DNA of 64,000 bases from Arenimonas oryziterrae DSM 21050 = YC6267 (lineage in GTDB: Bacteria; Pseudomonadota; Gammaproteobacteria; Xanthomonadales; Xanthomonadaceae): the NCBI RefSeq assembly GCF_000420545.1, contig NZ_ATVD01000002.1, positions 700,857-764,856 of the forward strand, given 5' to 3'. Under the pieces are notes generated by a model, which ran no database searches, was not told the DNA's origin, and saw only the letters and a program-made list of their open reading frames with translations. Below, piece after piece: positions 48,335 to 59,034 of the stretch (its first letter is position 1; each line of letters begins with the position of its first letter). Made by a program: the position numbers and the translations under genes.

Positions 48335-49032
48335 TGCGCCGTTTCCTGATTGCCCTGCTGCTGATCCCGTCGCTGGCACTCGCCGGCGCGCCCAAGCCCT
48401 ACAGCGCCGACTACGAAGTGCGCCGCAACGGCGAAGTACTGGGCAAGGCGACGATCACGTTCTCAGCGCGCGGCGGCGGCCAGTACGAATTCGCTTCCAG
48501 CACGCGCGGCACCGGCGGCATGGCGGCGCTCGCGGGCGTTTCGATCGACGAAAAATCGACGCTGCGCTGGGTCGGCGAGCGGCTGGAGACGATCGACTAT
48601 TCGCTGCGCCAGAAGGTCGCGTGGAAAACCCGCGAGCGCAATGTGCACGTCGACGCCGGTGCGGGTCGCGTTCTGAGCAGCGAAAAGGGCAACACGACGC
48701 CGATGCCGTATCAGGTCGGCGTGCTCGATCGCAACGCGATCAGCGTGGCGCTGATGCAGGACCTGATCGCGCAGAAGAAGGGCGACCTGGTGTACCCGGT
48801 CGTCGATCGCACGGGCATCGGTTCGCAGCGCTACCGCCAGGGCGCGGTGGAAACGCTGGCAACGGCGCTGGGCCGGCAGCGCGTGATCCGCGTCGAACGC
48901 ATCCGCGAAAGCAGCGAAGGCCGCACGACAACGCTGTGGTTCGGCGTGGACAAGGCGTACGTGCCGCTGCAGATTCTGCAGCGGGAAGCGGATGGCGAGA
49001 CGATTGAGATGCGGGTGACGGCGATCCGCTAG
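48334..49032 (+). CDS. DUF3108 domain-containing periplasmic protein
   Basis: A 232-residue protein with a signal peptide (1-18, ending LALA). It has the DUF3108 opening PYSADYEVRRNGEVLGKATI and later DYSLRQKVAWKTRERNVHVD and VDKAYVPLQILQREADGE. The function of the family is not known; it is often found beside purN in this group and may be an envelope protein. The first base is shared with the purN stop. Confidence 0.85.
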   Translation: MRRFLIALLLIPSLALAGAPKPYSADYEVRRNGEVLGKATITFSARGGGQYEFASSTRGTGGMAALAGVSIDEKSTLRWVGERLETIDYSLRQKVAWKTRERNVHVDAGAGRVLSSEKGNTTPMPYQVGVLDRNAISVALMQDLIAQKKGDLVYPVVDRTGIGSQRYRQGAVETLATALGRQRVIRVERIRESSEGRTTTLWFGVDKAYVPLQILQREADGETIEMRVTAIR

Positions 49033-49045
49033 AGCAGAGCGGCTG

Positions 49046-49147
49046 CCCTCACCCCGACCCTCTCCCCTCGGGGAGAGGGAGTCATCTGCCGCCGCAAGAT
49101 TCCCTTCTCCCCACTGGGGAGAAGGTGCCCGCAGGGCGGATGAGGGG
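49046..49147. repeat. Interspersed double-hairpin repeat between DUF3108 and murA
   Basis: A 102-base element. The left hairpin is CCCTCTCCCC-TC-GGGGAGAGGG (near 49058-49079) and the right one CCTTCTCCCC-ACT-GGGGAGAAGG (near 49103-49125). The outer ends CCCTCACCCCG and CGGATGAGGGG are imperfect inverted ends. Related copies lie at 54154-54256, 54291-54411 and 54762-54802. Lying between two convergent gene ends, the strong stems may act as a bidirectional terminator. Confidence 0.8.
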
Positions 49148-49155
49148 CGCTTGAA

Positions 49156-50689
<1,534 letters not shown>

Positions 50690-50765
50690 GGCAGCCAAGG
50701 CTAGGATGGGGTGCAGCCCGCACTGGGCATACAATGGCCGATCATCATAACGGTTCCGACCCTGC

Positions 50766-51782
50766 ATGACTGCTGCCCCCGCCGCCCGACCGACCGACGC
50801 CGCAGGCTCCGACGAGGCCAGCCTCATCGCCAGCGGCCGGCAGGTGATCCACATCGAAACCCGCGCGCTGGAAGCCTTGCAGGCGCGCATCGGTCCCGAG
50901 TTCGCCGCCGCCTGCCGTCTGCTGCTGGGCTGCCGCGGCCGCGTGGTCTGCACAGGCATGGGCAAGTCCGGGCACATCGCCACCAAGATCGCCGCGACGC
51001 TCGCGTCCACGGGCACGCCGGCCTTTTTCCTGCATCCGGGCGAGGCCAGCCATGGCGACTTGGGCATGGTGAAGGACTCGGACGTGGTGCTGGCCCTGTC
51101 CAACTCGGGCGAGACCGAGGAAATCCTGACCATCGTTCCCGCGCTCAAGCGCCAGGGCAACCTGCTCGTGGCGATGACCGGGCGCAACGAATCGCGCCTG
51201 GCGACGCTGTCGGACGTGCACCTGGACGTCAGCGTGCCCGAAGAAGCCTGCCCGCTCGGCCTGGCCCCGACCGCGAGCACGACCGCCGCCCTGGTCATGG
51301 GCGATGCCCTGGCCGTGGCGCTGCTGGAAGCGCGCGGGTTCACCGCCGAGGATTTCGCGCGTTCGCATCCGGCCGGCAGCCTGGGCCGCCGCCTGTTGCT
51401 CAAGATCAGCGACATCATGCATGCCGGCGACGAAGTGCCGCGCGTGGGCAGCACCGCGACCGCCAGCGAGGCGCTGGTGGAAATGAGCCGCAAGCGCCTG
51501 GGCATGACCGCGGTCGTGGACGACGACGGGCATCTGCTCGGCGTGTTCACCGACGGCGACTTGCGTCGCGCGCTCGACGACGACCAGATCGACCTGCGCA
51601 CCACGCCCGTGCAGCAGCTGATGGCGCGTTCGCCCAAGACCATCGGCGCCCAGCAGCTGGCGATCGAAGCGGCGCACCTGATGGAAGAGTTCAAGATCAA
51701 CGGCCTCGTCGTGGTCGATGACAGCCGTCGGGTCATCGGCGCGCTCAACATCCACGACCTGCTGCGCGCGCGGGTGGTCTGA
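50766..51782 (+). CDS. kdsD: D-arabinose 5-phosphate isomerase KdsD
   Basis: A 338-residue enzyme that makes arabinose 5-phosphate for Kdo synthesis. The N-terminal SIS domain has VVCTGMGKSGHIATKIAATL and the SNSGETEEI sugar-phosphate loop; HPAGSLGRRLLLKISDIM joins it to a pair of CBS domains (about 215-335). A possible -10 TACAAT lies at 50730-50735. It begins the kdsD-kdsC-lptC-lptA-lptB operon, with kdsC two bases on. Confidence 0.96.
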   Translation: MTAAPAARPTDAAGSDEASLIASGRQVIHIETRALEALQARIGPEFAAACRLLLGCRGRVVCTGMGKSGHIATKIAATLASTGTPAFFLHPGEASHGDLGMVKDSDVVLALSNSGETEEILTIVPALKRQGNLLVAMTGRNESRLATLSDVHLDVSVPEEACPLGLAPTASTTAALVMGDALAVALLEARGFTAEDFARSHPAGSLGRRLLLKISDIMHAGDEVPRVGSTATASEALVEMSRKRLGMTAVVDDDGHLLGVFTDGDLRRALDDDQIDLRTTPVQQLMARSPKTIGAQQLAIEAAHLMEEFKINGLVVVDDSRRVIGALNIHDLLRARVV

Positions 51783-51784
51783 GC

Positions 51785-52345
51785 ATGAACCTGCCCGAAT
51801 TCCGCGGCGCCGAAATCGATTCGCTGCTGCTGCAACGTGCCGCGCAGATCCGCCTGTGCTGTTTCGATGTCGACGGCACGCTGACCGACGGACGCCTGTG
51901 GTTCGACGCGGCCGGCGAAGACATGAAAGCCTTCCACGTGCACGACGGCCAGGGCCTGCGCCTGCTCGAGGACCACGGCATCGCCGTGGCGCTGATCACC
52001 GCGCGCGACAGCGCGGTCGCGCGCCGCCGTGCCCAGGATCTGCGCCTCTCGCACGTGTTCACCGGCGTGAAGGACAAACGCGCCTGCCTGCAGACGCTGG
52101 CCGAACGCCTCGGCGTGGCACGCGAAGAAATTGCCTACCTCGGCGACGACCTGCCCGATCTGTCGGCATTCGCGCACGTCGGCCTGGCCGCCGCGCCGGC
52201 CGATGCCCATCCGTGGGTGCGCGAACGCGCGCACTGGGTCACCGCGCAGGCCGGCGGTGCCGGCGCGGCGCGTGCGCTGTGCGATCTCGTGCTCGAAGCC
52301 CGTGGCCTGAAGGCGACCGTGCTCGCGCGGTACCTCGAGCCGTGA
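51785..52345 (+). CDS. kdsC: 3-deoxy-D-manno-octulosonate 8-phosphate phosphatase KdsC
   Basis: A 186-residue HAD phosphatase that releases Kdo from Kdo-8-phosphate. The nucleophile and acid/base aspartates are in CFDVDGTLTDG near residues 26-36; GDDLPDL holds the metal-binding Asp and VKDKRACL the Lys region. It lacks a cap domain, typical of KdsC, which works as a tetramer. lptC follows after seven bases. Confidence 0.96.
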   Translation: MNLPEFRGAEIDSLLLQRAAQIRLCCFDVDGTLTDGRLWFDAAGEDMKAFHVHDGQGLRLLEDHGIAVALITARDSAVARRRAQDLRLSHVFTGVKDKRACLQTLAERLGVAREEIAYLGDDLPDLSAFAHVGLAAAPADAHPWVRERAHWVTAQAGGAGAARALCDLVLEARGLKATVLARYLEP

Positions 52346-52352
52346 GCCTGCG

Positions 52353-52916
52353 ATGAGAACGCGCCCGATCGTCACCGTCGCCCTGCTGGCCGTCGCCGCA
52401 CTCGCCGGCCTGGCCGTGTGGGAGCTGCGCCCGCGACCCAAGCCGCCCTCGCCCAGCGCGATCCGCTCGGACTACACGCTGCACGAGTTCGTGCTCGTCA
52501 CGCTCGACGAAAAAGGCCTGGAGTCGTTCACGGTCAAGTCGCCGCTGCTCGAGCGCGACCCCAAGGGCAAGACCCTGACCCTGCAATTGCCGACCTTCAC
52601 CTTTCCCGACAAGAGCGGCGGCCATTGGGTCGCGACGTCCAAGACCGCCTGGATCGCCGACAAGGCCGTCGAGGTACGCCTGCTGCAGGACGTGCTCATG
52701 CTCGGCCCGCGCAGCCCGCGCGGCGAGCAGACCCGCTTCAGCAGCGAGCACCTGCAGGTCTTCCCCAAGCGCAACCTCGCCCAGACCCAGGCCGATGTGA
52801 CCGTCACGCGCGCGGACTCTATACTGCAGGGCAAGGGCATGCGCGCCGACATGCAGACCCACCATTTCCAACTGCTCGCCGATGTCAAAGGACGCTATGC
52901 GCCTCGCCGCCCCTGA
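52353..52916 (+). CDS. lptC: LPS export ABC transporter periplasmic protein LptC
   Basis: A 187-residue bitopic protein with one membrane helix (about 6-24) and a periplasmic beta-jellyroll domain. The pattern SDYTLHEFVLVTLDEKGLESF at the domain start and the [12 protein letters not shown] end fit LptC. It joins the LptB2FG pump to the LptA bridge in LPS transport. Its end overlaps the lptA start by 20 bases. Sequence identity to model LptC is low, as usual; the neighbours settle the call. Confidence 0.92.
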   Translation: MRTRPIVTVALLAVAALAGLAVWELRPRPKPPSPSAIRSDYTLHEFVLVTLDEKGLESFTVKSPLLERDPKGKTLTLQLPTFTFPDKSGGHWVATSKTAWIADKAVEVRLLQDVLMLGPRSPRGEQTRFSSEHLQVFPKRNLAQTQADVTVTRADSILQGKGMRADMQTHHFQLLADVKGRYAPRRP

Positions 52917-53418
52917 TTCCCGCTCCCTGCTCGTGTTCGCCCTCGCCGCCCTGCTGCCGCTGGCGGTCATGGCGCGTTCGACCGACCGCAACCAGCCGAT
53001 GGACGTGCGTGCCGACCACACCGACGCGGTGCTCGAGGACGACGGCGACGCGGTGCTCAGCGGCAATGTCGTCATCACCCAGGGCACGCTGGAGATCAAT
53101 GCCGACAAGGCGGTGATCCGACGCAAGAACGGCGACATCGACCAGGTCGTGCTGACCGGCGGCCCGGCCACGCTCAAGCAGCTGTCCGACACCGGTCAGC
53201 CGATGAACGCGCGCGCGAGCCAGATCGTCTACACGCTCAGCTCGGACATGATGGTGCTCACCGGCGGCGTCGTGGTCGAACAGCCGCGCGGCAACCTCAG
53301 CGGCGAAACCATCAAGTACGACCTCAAGACCGGCCGTCTCGACGGCGGCGGCGACGGCAAGCGCGTCTCGATGCGCATCCTGCCCAAGACCCAGGCACCG
53401 GCCGGCGACGGCAAGTAA
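52897..53418 (+). CDS. lptA: LPS transport periplasmic protein LptA
   Basis: A 173-residue periplasmic protein with a signal peptide (about 1-26). It has the OstA/LptA jellyroll repeats: [61 protein letters not shown] and [13 protein letters not shown]. It bridges inner and outer membrane for LPS. ATG 52897 follows AAAGGA at good spacing; an ATG at 52882 has no ribosome site. The stop shares one base with the lptB start (TAATG). Confidence 0.95.
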   Translation: MRLAAPDSRSLLVFALAALLPLAVMARSTDRNQPMDVRADHTDAVLEDDGDAVLSGNVVITQGTLEINADKAVIRRKNGDIDQVVLTGGPATLKQLSDTGQPMNARASQIVYTLSSDMMVLTGGVVVEQPRGNLSGETIKYDLKTGRLDGGGDGKRVSMRILPKTQAPAGDGK

Positions 53419-54137
53419 TGCTTTCCGCCCGCGGCCTGCGCAAGCGCTACAAACAGCGCGAAGTCGTGCACGACTTCGGCCTCGAGCTCAGTCCTGGCGA
53501 AGTCGTCGGGCTGCTCGGGCCGAACGGTGCCGGCAAGACCACGTGCTTCTACATGATCGTCGGCCTGGTGCCGGCCGATGCCGGCCGCATCGAACTCGAC
53601 GGCGAAGACATCACCGCGCTGCCGATGCACCAGCGCGCGCGTCGCGGTGTCGGCTACCTGCCGCAGGAAGCGTCGGTGTTCCGAAAGCTCAGCGTGTCCG
53701 ACAACTTGCTCGCGGTGCTGGAACTGCGCGAGGATCTCGACGCGCACGGCCGCGATCTCGAATTGCAGGGCCTGCTGGAAGAACTGCAGATCGCGCATGT
53801 CGCCGGCCAGCTCGGCGCGAGCCTGTCGGGCGGCGAACGCCGGCGCGTGGAAATCGCGCGCGCGCTCGCGGCCAAACCGCGGCTGATCCTGCTCGACGAA
53901 CCGTTCGCGGGCGTCGATCCGATTTCCGTCGGCGAAATCCAGAAGATCGTGCGGCACCTCAAGCAGCGCGGCATCGGCGTGCTCATCACCGACCACAACG
54001 TGCGCGAAACTCTCGGCATCTGCGACCGCGCCTACATCCTCAACGCCGGCAGCGTGCTCGCGCAGGGCTCGCCGGAAGCGGTACTCGCCAATCCGGACGT
54101 GCGCCGGGTGTATCTGGGCGAGTCGTTCCGGCTTTAG
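53418..54137 (+). CDS. lptB: LPS export ABC transporter ATP-binding protein LptB
   Basis: A 239-residue ATPase driving LPS extraction. Walker [10 protein letters not shown] is at 34-42, followed by CFYMIVGL; the signature [15 protein letters not shown], Walker [15 protein letters not shown] and the H-loop TDHNVRETL all match LptB. In most relatives rpoN follows almost directly; here about 760 bases with a DUF559 gene and repeats separate them. Confidence 0.97.
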   Translation: MLSARGLRKRYKQREVVHDFGLELSPGEVVGLLGPNGAGKTTCFYMIVGLVPADAGRIELDGEDITALPMHQRARRGVGYLPQEASVFRKLSVSDNLLAVLELREDLDAHGRDLELQGLLEELQIAHVAGQLGASLSGGERRRVEIARALAAKPRLILLDEPFAGVDPISVGEIQKIVRHLKQRGIGVLITDHNVRETLGICDRAYILNAGSVLAQGSPEAVLANPDVRRVYLGESFRL

Positions 54138-54139
54138 GT

Positions 54140-54739
54140 TCAGGAGTAGAGCCCCCTCATCCGCCCTGCGGGCACCTTCTCCCCGGTGGGGAGAAGGGAA
54201 TCTCGCCGCGGCAGTGGACTCCCTCTCCCGCTTGCGGGAGAGGGCCGGGGTGAGGGCCGCTCTTGATCCTCGCTTCGACCAGCTACCCCCCCCCCGCCCT
54301 TCGGGCACCTTCTCCCCGGTGGGGAGAAGGGAATCTTGCTGCGGCAGTGGACTCCCTCTCCCGCTTGCGGGACGACCGAAGGGAGTGCACAGCTGAGGGC
54401 TGGGGTGAGGGCGACCAGCACACACTCCAGCACGATCTCCATGCGCAGCAACACATCGTCATTCCAGAACCTGAGCACGCGATAGCCGCGGCGCCGAAGA
54501 AATTCGCTGCGTCGTTCGTCGTAGGCGCACTGCTCGATGTGCTGGCTGCCGTCGAGCTCGACGATCAGTGCATATTCGATGCAAACGAAGTCCACGATGA
54601 AGGGGCCGATGGCGTGCTGACGTCGGAATTTCGCACCGGCCAGGCGGCGGTCGCGGACGTGGAACCAGAAGCGGGCTTCCGCGTCGGTTTGTGATCGTCT
54701 CAGCTCGCGTTCGCGTTGGGGGCTTTGTGGGTGAGACAT
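54140..54739 (-). CDS. DUF559 (Vsr-like) nuclease-fold protein with repeat-derived tail
   Basis: The predicted protein is 199 residues. Residues 1-109 form a complete DUF559 domain, related to very-short-patch-repair endonucleases: GAKFRRQHAIGPFIVDFVC, then LIVELDGSQH with the E-x-D-G pattern and YRVLRFWNDDVL. From residue 110 the frame reads through interspersed hairpin repeats (54411 down), so the tail is translated repeat sequence with low complexity. ATG 54739 was chosen; the frame further upstream is also repeat. It points against its neighbours lptB and rpoN. The biological role of DUF559 proteins is not known. Confidence 0.75.
   Translation of the reverse strand: MSHPQSPQRERELRRSQTDAEARFWFHVRDRRLAGAKFRRQHAIGPFIVDFVCIEYALIVELDGSQHIEQCAYDERRSEFLRRRGYRVLRFWNDDVLLRMEIVLECVLVALTPALSCALPSVVPQAGEGVHCRSKIPFSPPGRRCPKGGGGVAGRSEDQERPSPRPSPASGRGSPLPRRDSLLPTGEKVPAGRMRGLYS
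54154..54411. repeat. Two copies of the interspersed double-hairpin repeat
   Basis: Copy A (54154-54256) and copy B (about 54291-54411) share the CCTTCTCCCC-GGT-GGGGAGAAGG hairpin, a common GCGGCAGTGGACTCCCTCTC stretch and a GGGGTGAGGG end, in the opposite overall order to the copy at 49046. Copy B has a 20-base or so variant insert near 54371-54394 in place of the simple hairpin end. A run of ten C residues lies between them at 54286-54295. Both copies lie inside the tail of the DUF559 frame. Confidence 0.8.
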
Positions 54740-54761
54740 CACGGTCGGGCGACTGGAGATG

Positions 54762-54802
54762 CCCCTCACCCTGGCCCTCTCCCCGCGGGGCGGGGAGAGG
54801 GA
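54762..54802. repeat. Partial copy of the interspersed hairpin repeat upstream of the DUF559 gene
   Basis: CCCCTCACCCTGGCCCTCTC followed by CCCGCGGGGCGGGGAGAGGGA: one hairpin of the element found at 49046-49147 and 54154-54411. With the copies at the other end it brackets the DUF559 gene. Confidence 0.7.
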
Positions 54803-54897
54803 ATTGCGCATTCCGGTTGTCCGGAAATTGTTGCGATGGCGTGATTGCTTCGTGGCGGTAGCATTTACATCCGACCCGGTATGATGATCGGGCCCCT

Positions 54898-56343
54898 ATG
54901 AAGCCCACCCTCCAGACCCGACTCAGCCAGCAACTGACCCTGACGCCGCAATTGCGTCAGGCGATCAAGCTGTTGCAGCTGTCGTCGATCGAACTGGAGC
55001 TGGAGATCAACGACGCGATCGACAGCAACCCGCTGCTCGAGCGCGAAGAGGAAGAGGAACTGCTCAACGGCGCCAACGGCAGCGACGAGGCGCCGGTGTC
55101 CACGGCCGACACCGCGACCGCCGACACCGAGCGCGAAGGCGCCGGCGAGAGCACCGAGCAGTTCGAGGACGTGCCCGATTTCGAGTGGGAAGACGACAGC
55201 TTCTCGCGCACCAGCAACCCCAGTGGCGATGGCGAAGATCGCGAAGACACCACCGCCGCGCCCCAGGACCTGCACGAGCACCTGCGCTGGCAGCTGCACC
55301 TGAGCCATCTGAGCCCGCGCGATGTGCTCATCGGCGAGGCCCTGATCGAGGCGATCGGCGACGAGGGCTATCTGACCGCGACCCTGGAAGACATCCAGGC
55401 GACGCTCGCGCCGGAAGTGATCGTCGAACCCGCCGAAATCGAGACGATGCTGCACCTGATCCAGCATTTCGACCCGGTCGGCGTCGGCGCCCGCAACCTG
55501 TCCGAATGCCTGTGCGTGCAGCTGAGCCTGCTCAGCCCCGAGACGCCCGGCCTGCCCCTGGCCCGGCAGATCTGCGGCCAGCACCTGGACGCATTGGCCA
55601 AGCACGGCGCGATCAAGCTGGCCGCGCAGCTGCACCACACCACCGCCGAGGTGGACACCGCCGTCGCCCTGCTGCGCTCGCTCGACCCCAAGCCCGGGGC
55701 GCAGATCAGCCCCGAGGCAACCGAATTCATCACCCCCGATGCCATCGCCTACCGCCAGGGCGGCGTCTGGAAGGTCGCGACCTCGGCCGGCAGCCAACCG
55801 CGCCTGGCGATCAACCGCCAGTACGAACAGCTGATCGGCAAGTCCAGCCGCGACGACGACAGCTACCTGCGCGCGCAGCTGCAGGAGGCCCGATGGCTGA
55901 TCAAGAGCCTGGAAACACGCGCCGACACCCTGCTGCGCGTGGCCCGCGCGATCGTCCGCCAACAAAGCGGCTTCCTCGAACACGGGCCGCAGGCGATGCG
56001 CCCGCTGACCCTGCGCGAAGTCGCCGAGGAACTGGGCCTGCACGAGTCCACGATCTCGCGCGCGACCACCCGCAAGTACCTGCGCACGCCGCGCGGGACC
56101 TTCGAGTTCAAGTACTTCTTCAGCTCGGGCATCACCACCGACTCTGGCGGCGGCGCCTCGGCCACGGCGATCCAGGCCATGCTGCGCAAACTCATCGACG
56201 AGGAGAACCCGCGTTCGCCCTTGTCCGACGCCCGCCTGGCCGACCTGCTCAAGGGCGACGGCATCCCCGTGGCCCGGAGAACTGTGGCAAAGTACCGGGA
56301 AGCCATGAACATCCCGTCGTCCAACGAACGACAACGTCTCTGA
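54898..56343 (+). CDS. rpoN: RNA polymerase sigma-54 factor
   Basis: A 481-residue sigma factor. Region I (1-50) is glutamine- and leucine-rich (LQTRLSQQLTLTPQLRQAIKLLQ) and binds the activator; region II (50-115) is acidic; the core-binding region III follows; the HTH has LREVAEELGLHESTISRAT; and the RpoN box ARRTVAKYRE at 459-468 recognises the -24 element. A -10-like TATGAT lies close to the ATG at 54880-54885, too near for a normal leader. It is followed by hpf after 128 bases. Confidence 0.97.
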   Translation: MKPTLQTRLSQQLTLTPQLRQAIKLLQLSSIELELEINDAIDSNPLLEREEEEELLNGANGSDEAPVSTADTATADTEREGAGESTEQFEDVPDFEWEDDSFSRTSNPSGDGEDREDTTAAPQDLHEHLRWQLHLSHLSPRDVLIGEALIEAIGDEGYLTATLEDIQATLAPEVIVEPAEIETMLHLIQHFDPVGVGARNLSECLCVQLSLLSPETPGLPLARQICGQHLDALAKHGAIKLAAQLHHTTAEVDTAVALLRSLDPKPGAQISPEATEFITPDAIAYRQGGVWKVATSAGSQPRLAINRQYEQLIGKSSRDDDSYLRAQLQEARWLIKSLETRADTLLRVARAIVRQQSGFLEHGPQAMRPLTLREVAEELGLHESTISRATTRKYLRTPRGTFEFKYFFSSGITTDSGGGASATAIQAMLRKLIDEENPRSPLSDARLADLLKGDGIPVARRTVAKYREAMNIPSSNERQRL

Positions 56344-56471
56344 GGGAGGGCTGCGCCGCGCCCAGGCCTTGTATCTCGGGCATATCCCACCATCTGCTAC
56401 ACAAGCGCCGGCCATCGTGCCCGCGCTACGCCGATTATTTCTGTAGTGGCAACAACGACAGGAGGTATGAC

Positions 56472-56798
56472 ATGCGTATCGATATCAGCGGTCATCAGAT
56501 GGACGTCACCCAGGCCCTGCGCGATTGCGTCAACGACAAGCTGGGCAAACTGTCCAAGCATTTCGAGCAACACCTCGATGCCCGCGTCATCCTCTCGGTC
56601 GACAAGCTCGACCAGAAAGCCGAAGCCACCCTGCACACTCCCGGCAAGACCCTCTACGCGGACGCCATCGCGTCCGACATGTACGCCGCGATCGACCTGC
56701 TGATCGACAAGCTCGACCGCCTGGTCCTCAAGCAGAAAGAGAAAACCAAGGACCACCACCGCGGCGATTCCGCCGCCCGTTCGGACAGCTTCGGCTGA
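56472..56798 (+). CDS. hpf: Ribosome hibernation promoting factor (short HPF)
   Basis: A 108-residue HPF/YhbH protein. It opens MRIDISGHQMDVTQALRDCV and has LGKLSKHFEQHLDARVILSVDK and LYADAIASDMYAAIDLLIDKL, the dsRBD-like fold that binds the ribosome decoding centre. It lacks the C-terminal dimerisation domain of long HPF, so it is the short gammaproteobacterial type. ATG 56472 has a very strong AGGAGG seven bases upstream, pointing to high expression in stationary phase. hprK follows after 12 bases. Confidence 0.95.
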   Translation: MRIDISGHQMDVTQALRDCVNDKLGKLSKHFEQHLDARVILSVDKLDQKAEATLHTPGKTLYADAIASDMYAAIDLLIDKLDRLVLKQKEKTKDHHRGDSAARSDSFG

Positions 56799-56810
56799 CC
56801 CGCGTCCGCC

Positions 56811-57761
56811 ATGCGTACCCGGATCAGCGCCAGCGAAGTCTTCGACGAGCTGCACGACAGACTCGAACTTCGCTGGCTCACCGGCCAACGCGGCGGCGAA
56901 CGCCTGCTTGAACGCAGCGAGCAACTGACCCGCCGGCCCTCGCTGGCGGGTTATCTCAACGTCATCCACCCCAACAAGATCCAGATCATCGGCGCGGCGG
57001 AACTCGCCTGGCTCGATACGCTCGACGCGCGCATGCGCTGGGAAAAACTCGAGCAGATCATGGGCTTCGCGCCGATGGCCCTGGTCATCACGCAGAACCA
57101 GACCTGTCCGACCGACCTGCGCTCGGCCTGCGAAGAATCCAACACGCCGCTGTGGGTGTCGCCCAAACGCGGCTACGAATTGCTGAACCTGCTGCAATAC
57201 CACCTGGCGCTGTCGCTCGCGCCGCGCGTGACCTTGCATGGCGTGTTCATGGAGATTTATTCGATCGGCGTGCTGATCACCGGCGAGTCGGGGGCCGGCA
57301 AGAGCGAGCTCGCGCTCGAACTCATCTCCCGCGGCCACCGCCTGGTCGCCGACGACGCCCCCGAATTCACCCAGATCGCCCCGGACGTGCTCGACGGCAC
57401 CTGCCCGGAAATGCTGCAGGACATGCTGGAAGTGCGCGGCCTGGGCGTGATGAACATCCGCCAGATGTTCGGCGACACCGCGGTGAAAAAGAACAAGTAC
57501 CTGCGCCTGATCGTGCACCTCATGCGCGTGGGCGACGTGTCCTCGGCGGCGATGTCGCGCCTGACCGGCGAGACCGCCGAACCGCGCCGCGTGCTCGACC
57601 TGGACGTGCCCGAATTCCACCTGCCGGTCGCGCCGGGCCGCAACCTCGCGGTGCTGACCGAAGCGGCGGTGCGCCTGCACATCCTGCGCGTGAAAGGCTC
57701 CGATCCTGCGGCGGCCTTCCTGGCGCGCCACGCGACCTTGCTGACGATGGGACAGACATGA
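56811..57761 (+). CDS. hprK: HPr kinase/phosphorylase
   Basis: A 316-residue bifunctional enzyme that phosphorylates HPr on Ser46 and removes the phosphate again. The catalytic domain (about 135-310) has HGVF with H143, the P-loop GESGAGKSE at 158-166, the acidic DDAPEF at 181-186 and the family signature [15 protein letters not shown]. The N-terminal domain is complete. The substrate HPr is encoded four genes on, with Ser46 kept. Overlaps rapZ by four bases. Confidence 0.96.
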   Translation: MRTRISASEVFDELHDRLELRWLTGQRGGERLLERSEQLTRRPSLAGYLNVIHPNKIQIIGAAELAWLDTLDARMRWEKLEQIMGFAPMALVITQNQTCPTDLRSACEESNTPLWVSPKRGYELLNLLQYHLALSLAPRVTLHGVFMEIYSIGVLITGESGAGKSELALELISRGHRLVADDAPEFTQIAPDVLDGTCPEMLQDMLEVRGLGVMNIRQMFGDTAVKKNKYLRLIVHLMRVGDVSSAAMSRLTGETAEPRRVLDLDVPEFHLPVAPGRNLAVLTEAAVRLHILRVKGSDPAAAFLARHATLLTMGQT

Positions 57762-58639
57762 GCGAACCCGCTTCCAAGCCGCGCCCGATGCTGACCGTGG
57801 TCAGCGGCCTGTCCGGATCGGGCAAGAGCGTCGCCCTGCGCACGCTCGAGGACCTGGACTATTACTGCGTCGACAACCTGCCCGCGGAACTGCTGACCGA
57901 ATTCGTGCAAAGCGTGTCGCGCGAAGGCAAGCGCGCGCGCCTGGCGGTCAGCATCGACGTGCGCAACCTCGCCTCGGACCTGTCGCGCGTCGGCGAATGG
58001 CTGTCGGCGGTCGCGGCGCTGGGCTACGACTATCGCCTGGTGTTCTTCGACACGCGCGACGACATGCTGGTCAAACGCTATTCGGAAACGCGACGCCGGC
58101 ATCCGCTGTCGCATCGCGGGCTGGCGCTGTCGGATGCGATCGCGCTCGAACGCGAACGCCTGGGCCCGCTGCGCGCGCTCGCCGACATCGTCATCGACAC
58201 GACCGATCTCAATGTGCACCAGCTGCGCAAGGCCGTGCTGGTGGAACTGGAAGCGGGCCTGACGCCGCGCGTGTCCCTGCTGTTCGAATCGTTCGCGTAC
58301 CGGCATGGCGTGCCGCTGGACGCGGATTTCGTGTTCGATGCGCGCTGCCTGCCCAATCCGCACTGGGACGCGCGCCTGCGGCCGCTCTCTGGCCGCGACG
58401 GCGCGGTGCGCGACTATCTCGACGAGCAGGACAGCGTGCGCGAATATTTTTCGCAGGTCGCGGGCTTTCTCGACACCTGGCTGCCGCGCTTCGAGTCGGA
58501 CACGCGCAGTTACGTCACCATCGCGTTCGGCTGCACGGGCGGCCGGCATCGTTCGGTGTATCTGGCCGAGAAGCTCGCCCAGCATTGCCGCGAGCACGGG
58601 CGCGAAGACGTGCTGACCTATCACCGCGAGCTCGAGTGA
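57758..58639 (+). CDS. rapZ: RNase adapter protein RapZ
   Basis: A 293-residue ATP-binding protein. The P-loop is [12 protein letters not shown] at 17-28; the C-terminal half has [20 protein letters not shown] and the conserved [18 protein letters not shown]. In E. coli RapZ guides RNase E to the small RNA GlmZ to control glucosamine-6-phosphate synthase. Whether that target exists here is unknown. It overlaps hprK at its start and the EIIA gene (GTGA) at its end by four bases each. Confidence 0.96.
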   Translation: MSEPASKPRPMLTVVSGLSGSGKSVALRTLEDLDYYCVDNLPAELLTEFVQSVSREGKRARLAVSIDVRNLASDLSRVGEWLSAVAALGYDYRLVFFDTRDDMLVKRYSETRRRHPLSHRGLALSDAIALERERLGPLRALADIVIDTTDLNVHQLRKAVLVELEAGLTPRVSLLFESFAYRHGVPLDADFVFDARCLPNPHWDARLRPLSGRDGAVRDYLDEQDSVREYFSQVAGFLDTWLPRFESDTRSYVTIAFGCTGGRHRSVYLAEKLAQHCREHGREDVLTYHRELE

Positions 58640-59034
58640 TCGTGGCGGTCGGGTTGTTGTTGATCACCCACACCGGCGTCGCCGAGGCGCTGCTTGCCGC
58701 GGCAATCCGCGTGGCCGGTGCGCCGCCGCTGAAGGTCGCGAGCTTCGAGCCCGGTCCGGACAGCGACATCGACGCCGCCCTGCCTGCAGCCAGTGCGGCC
58801 CTGCGCCGGGTCGAACACGAGGACGGCGTACTGATCCTGACCGACCTGCACGGCGCCGCCCCGGCCCGGCTGGCCGCACGGGTCGCGCAACTGGGCACGC
58901 CGGTGCGCCGGATCAGCGGCCTGTCTTTGCCGATGCTGCTGCGTGTGTTCAACTACGCCGAGCAACCCCTGGACGAACTTGCCCGCACGGCCGCCGCCGG
59001 AGGGCGCAACGGTGTGGTGAACGACGATGCTTGA
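58636..59034 (+). CDS. PTS EIIA component, mannose type
   Basis: A 132-residue EIIA of the mannose family. It starts with GTG 58636, overlapping the rapZ stop by four bases; no ATG is available. The phosphate-accepting histidine is H12 in [31 protein letters not shown] and [23 protein letters not shown] are family features. No EIIB or EIIC genes are present, so it is regulatory rather than for sugar uptake, as known for this gene order in Xanthomonas and beta-proteobacteria. It overlaps the HPr gene by eight bases. Confidence 0.9.
   Translation: MIVAVGLLLITHTGVAEALLAAAIRVAGAPPLKVASFEPGPDSDIDAALPAASAALRRVEHEDGVLILTDLHGAAPARLAARVAQLGTPVRRISGLSLPMLLRVFNYAEQPLDELARTAAAGGRNGVVNDDA

Noticed and set aside
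55185..56471. A long in-frame N-terminal extension of HPF
   Set aside because: It overlaps rpoN in another frame and is Arg/Pro-rich; the ATG at 56472 has a very strong ribosome site and gives the standard HPF start.
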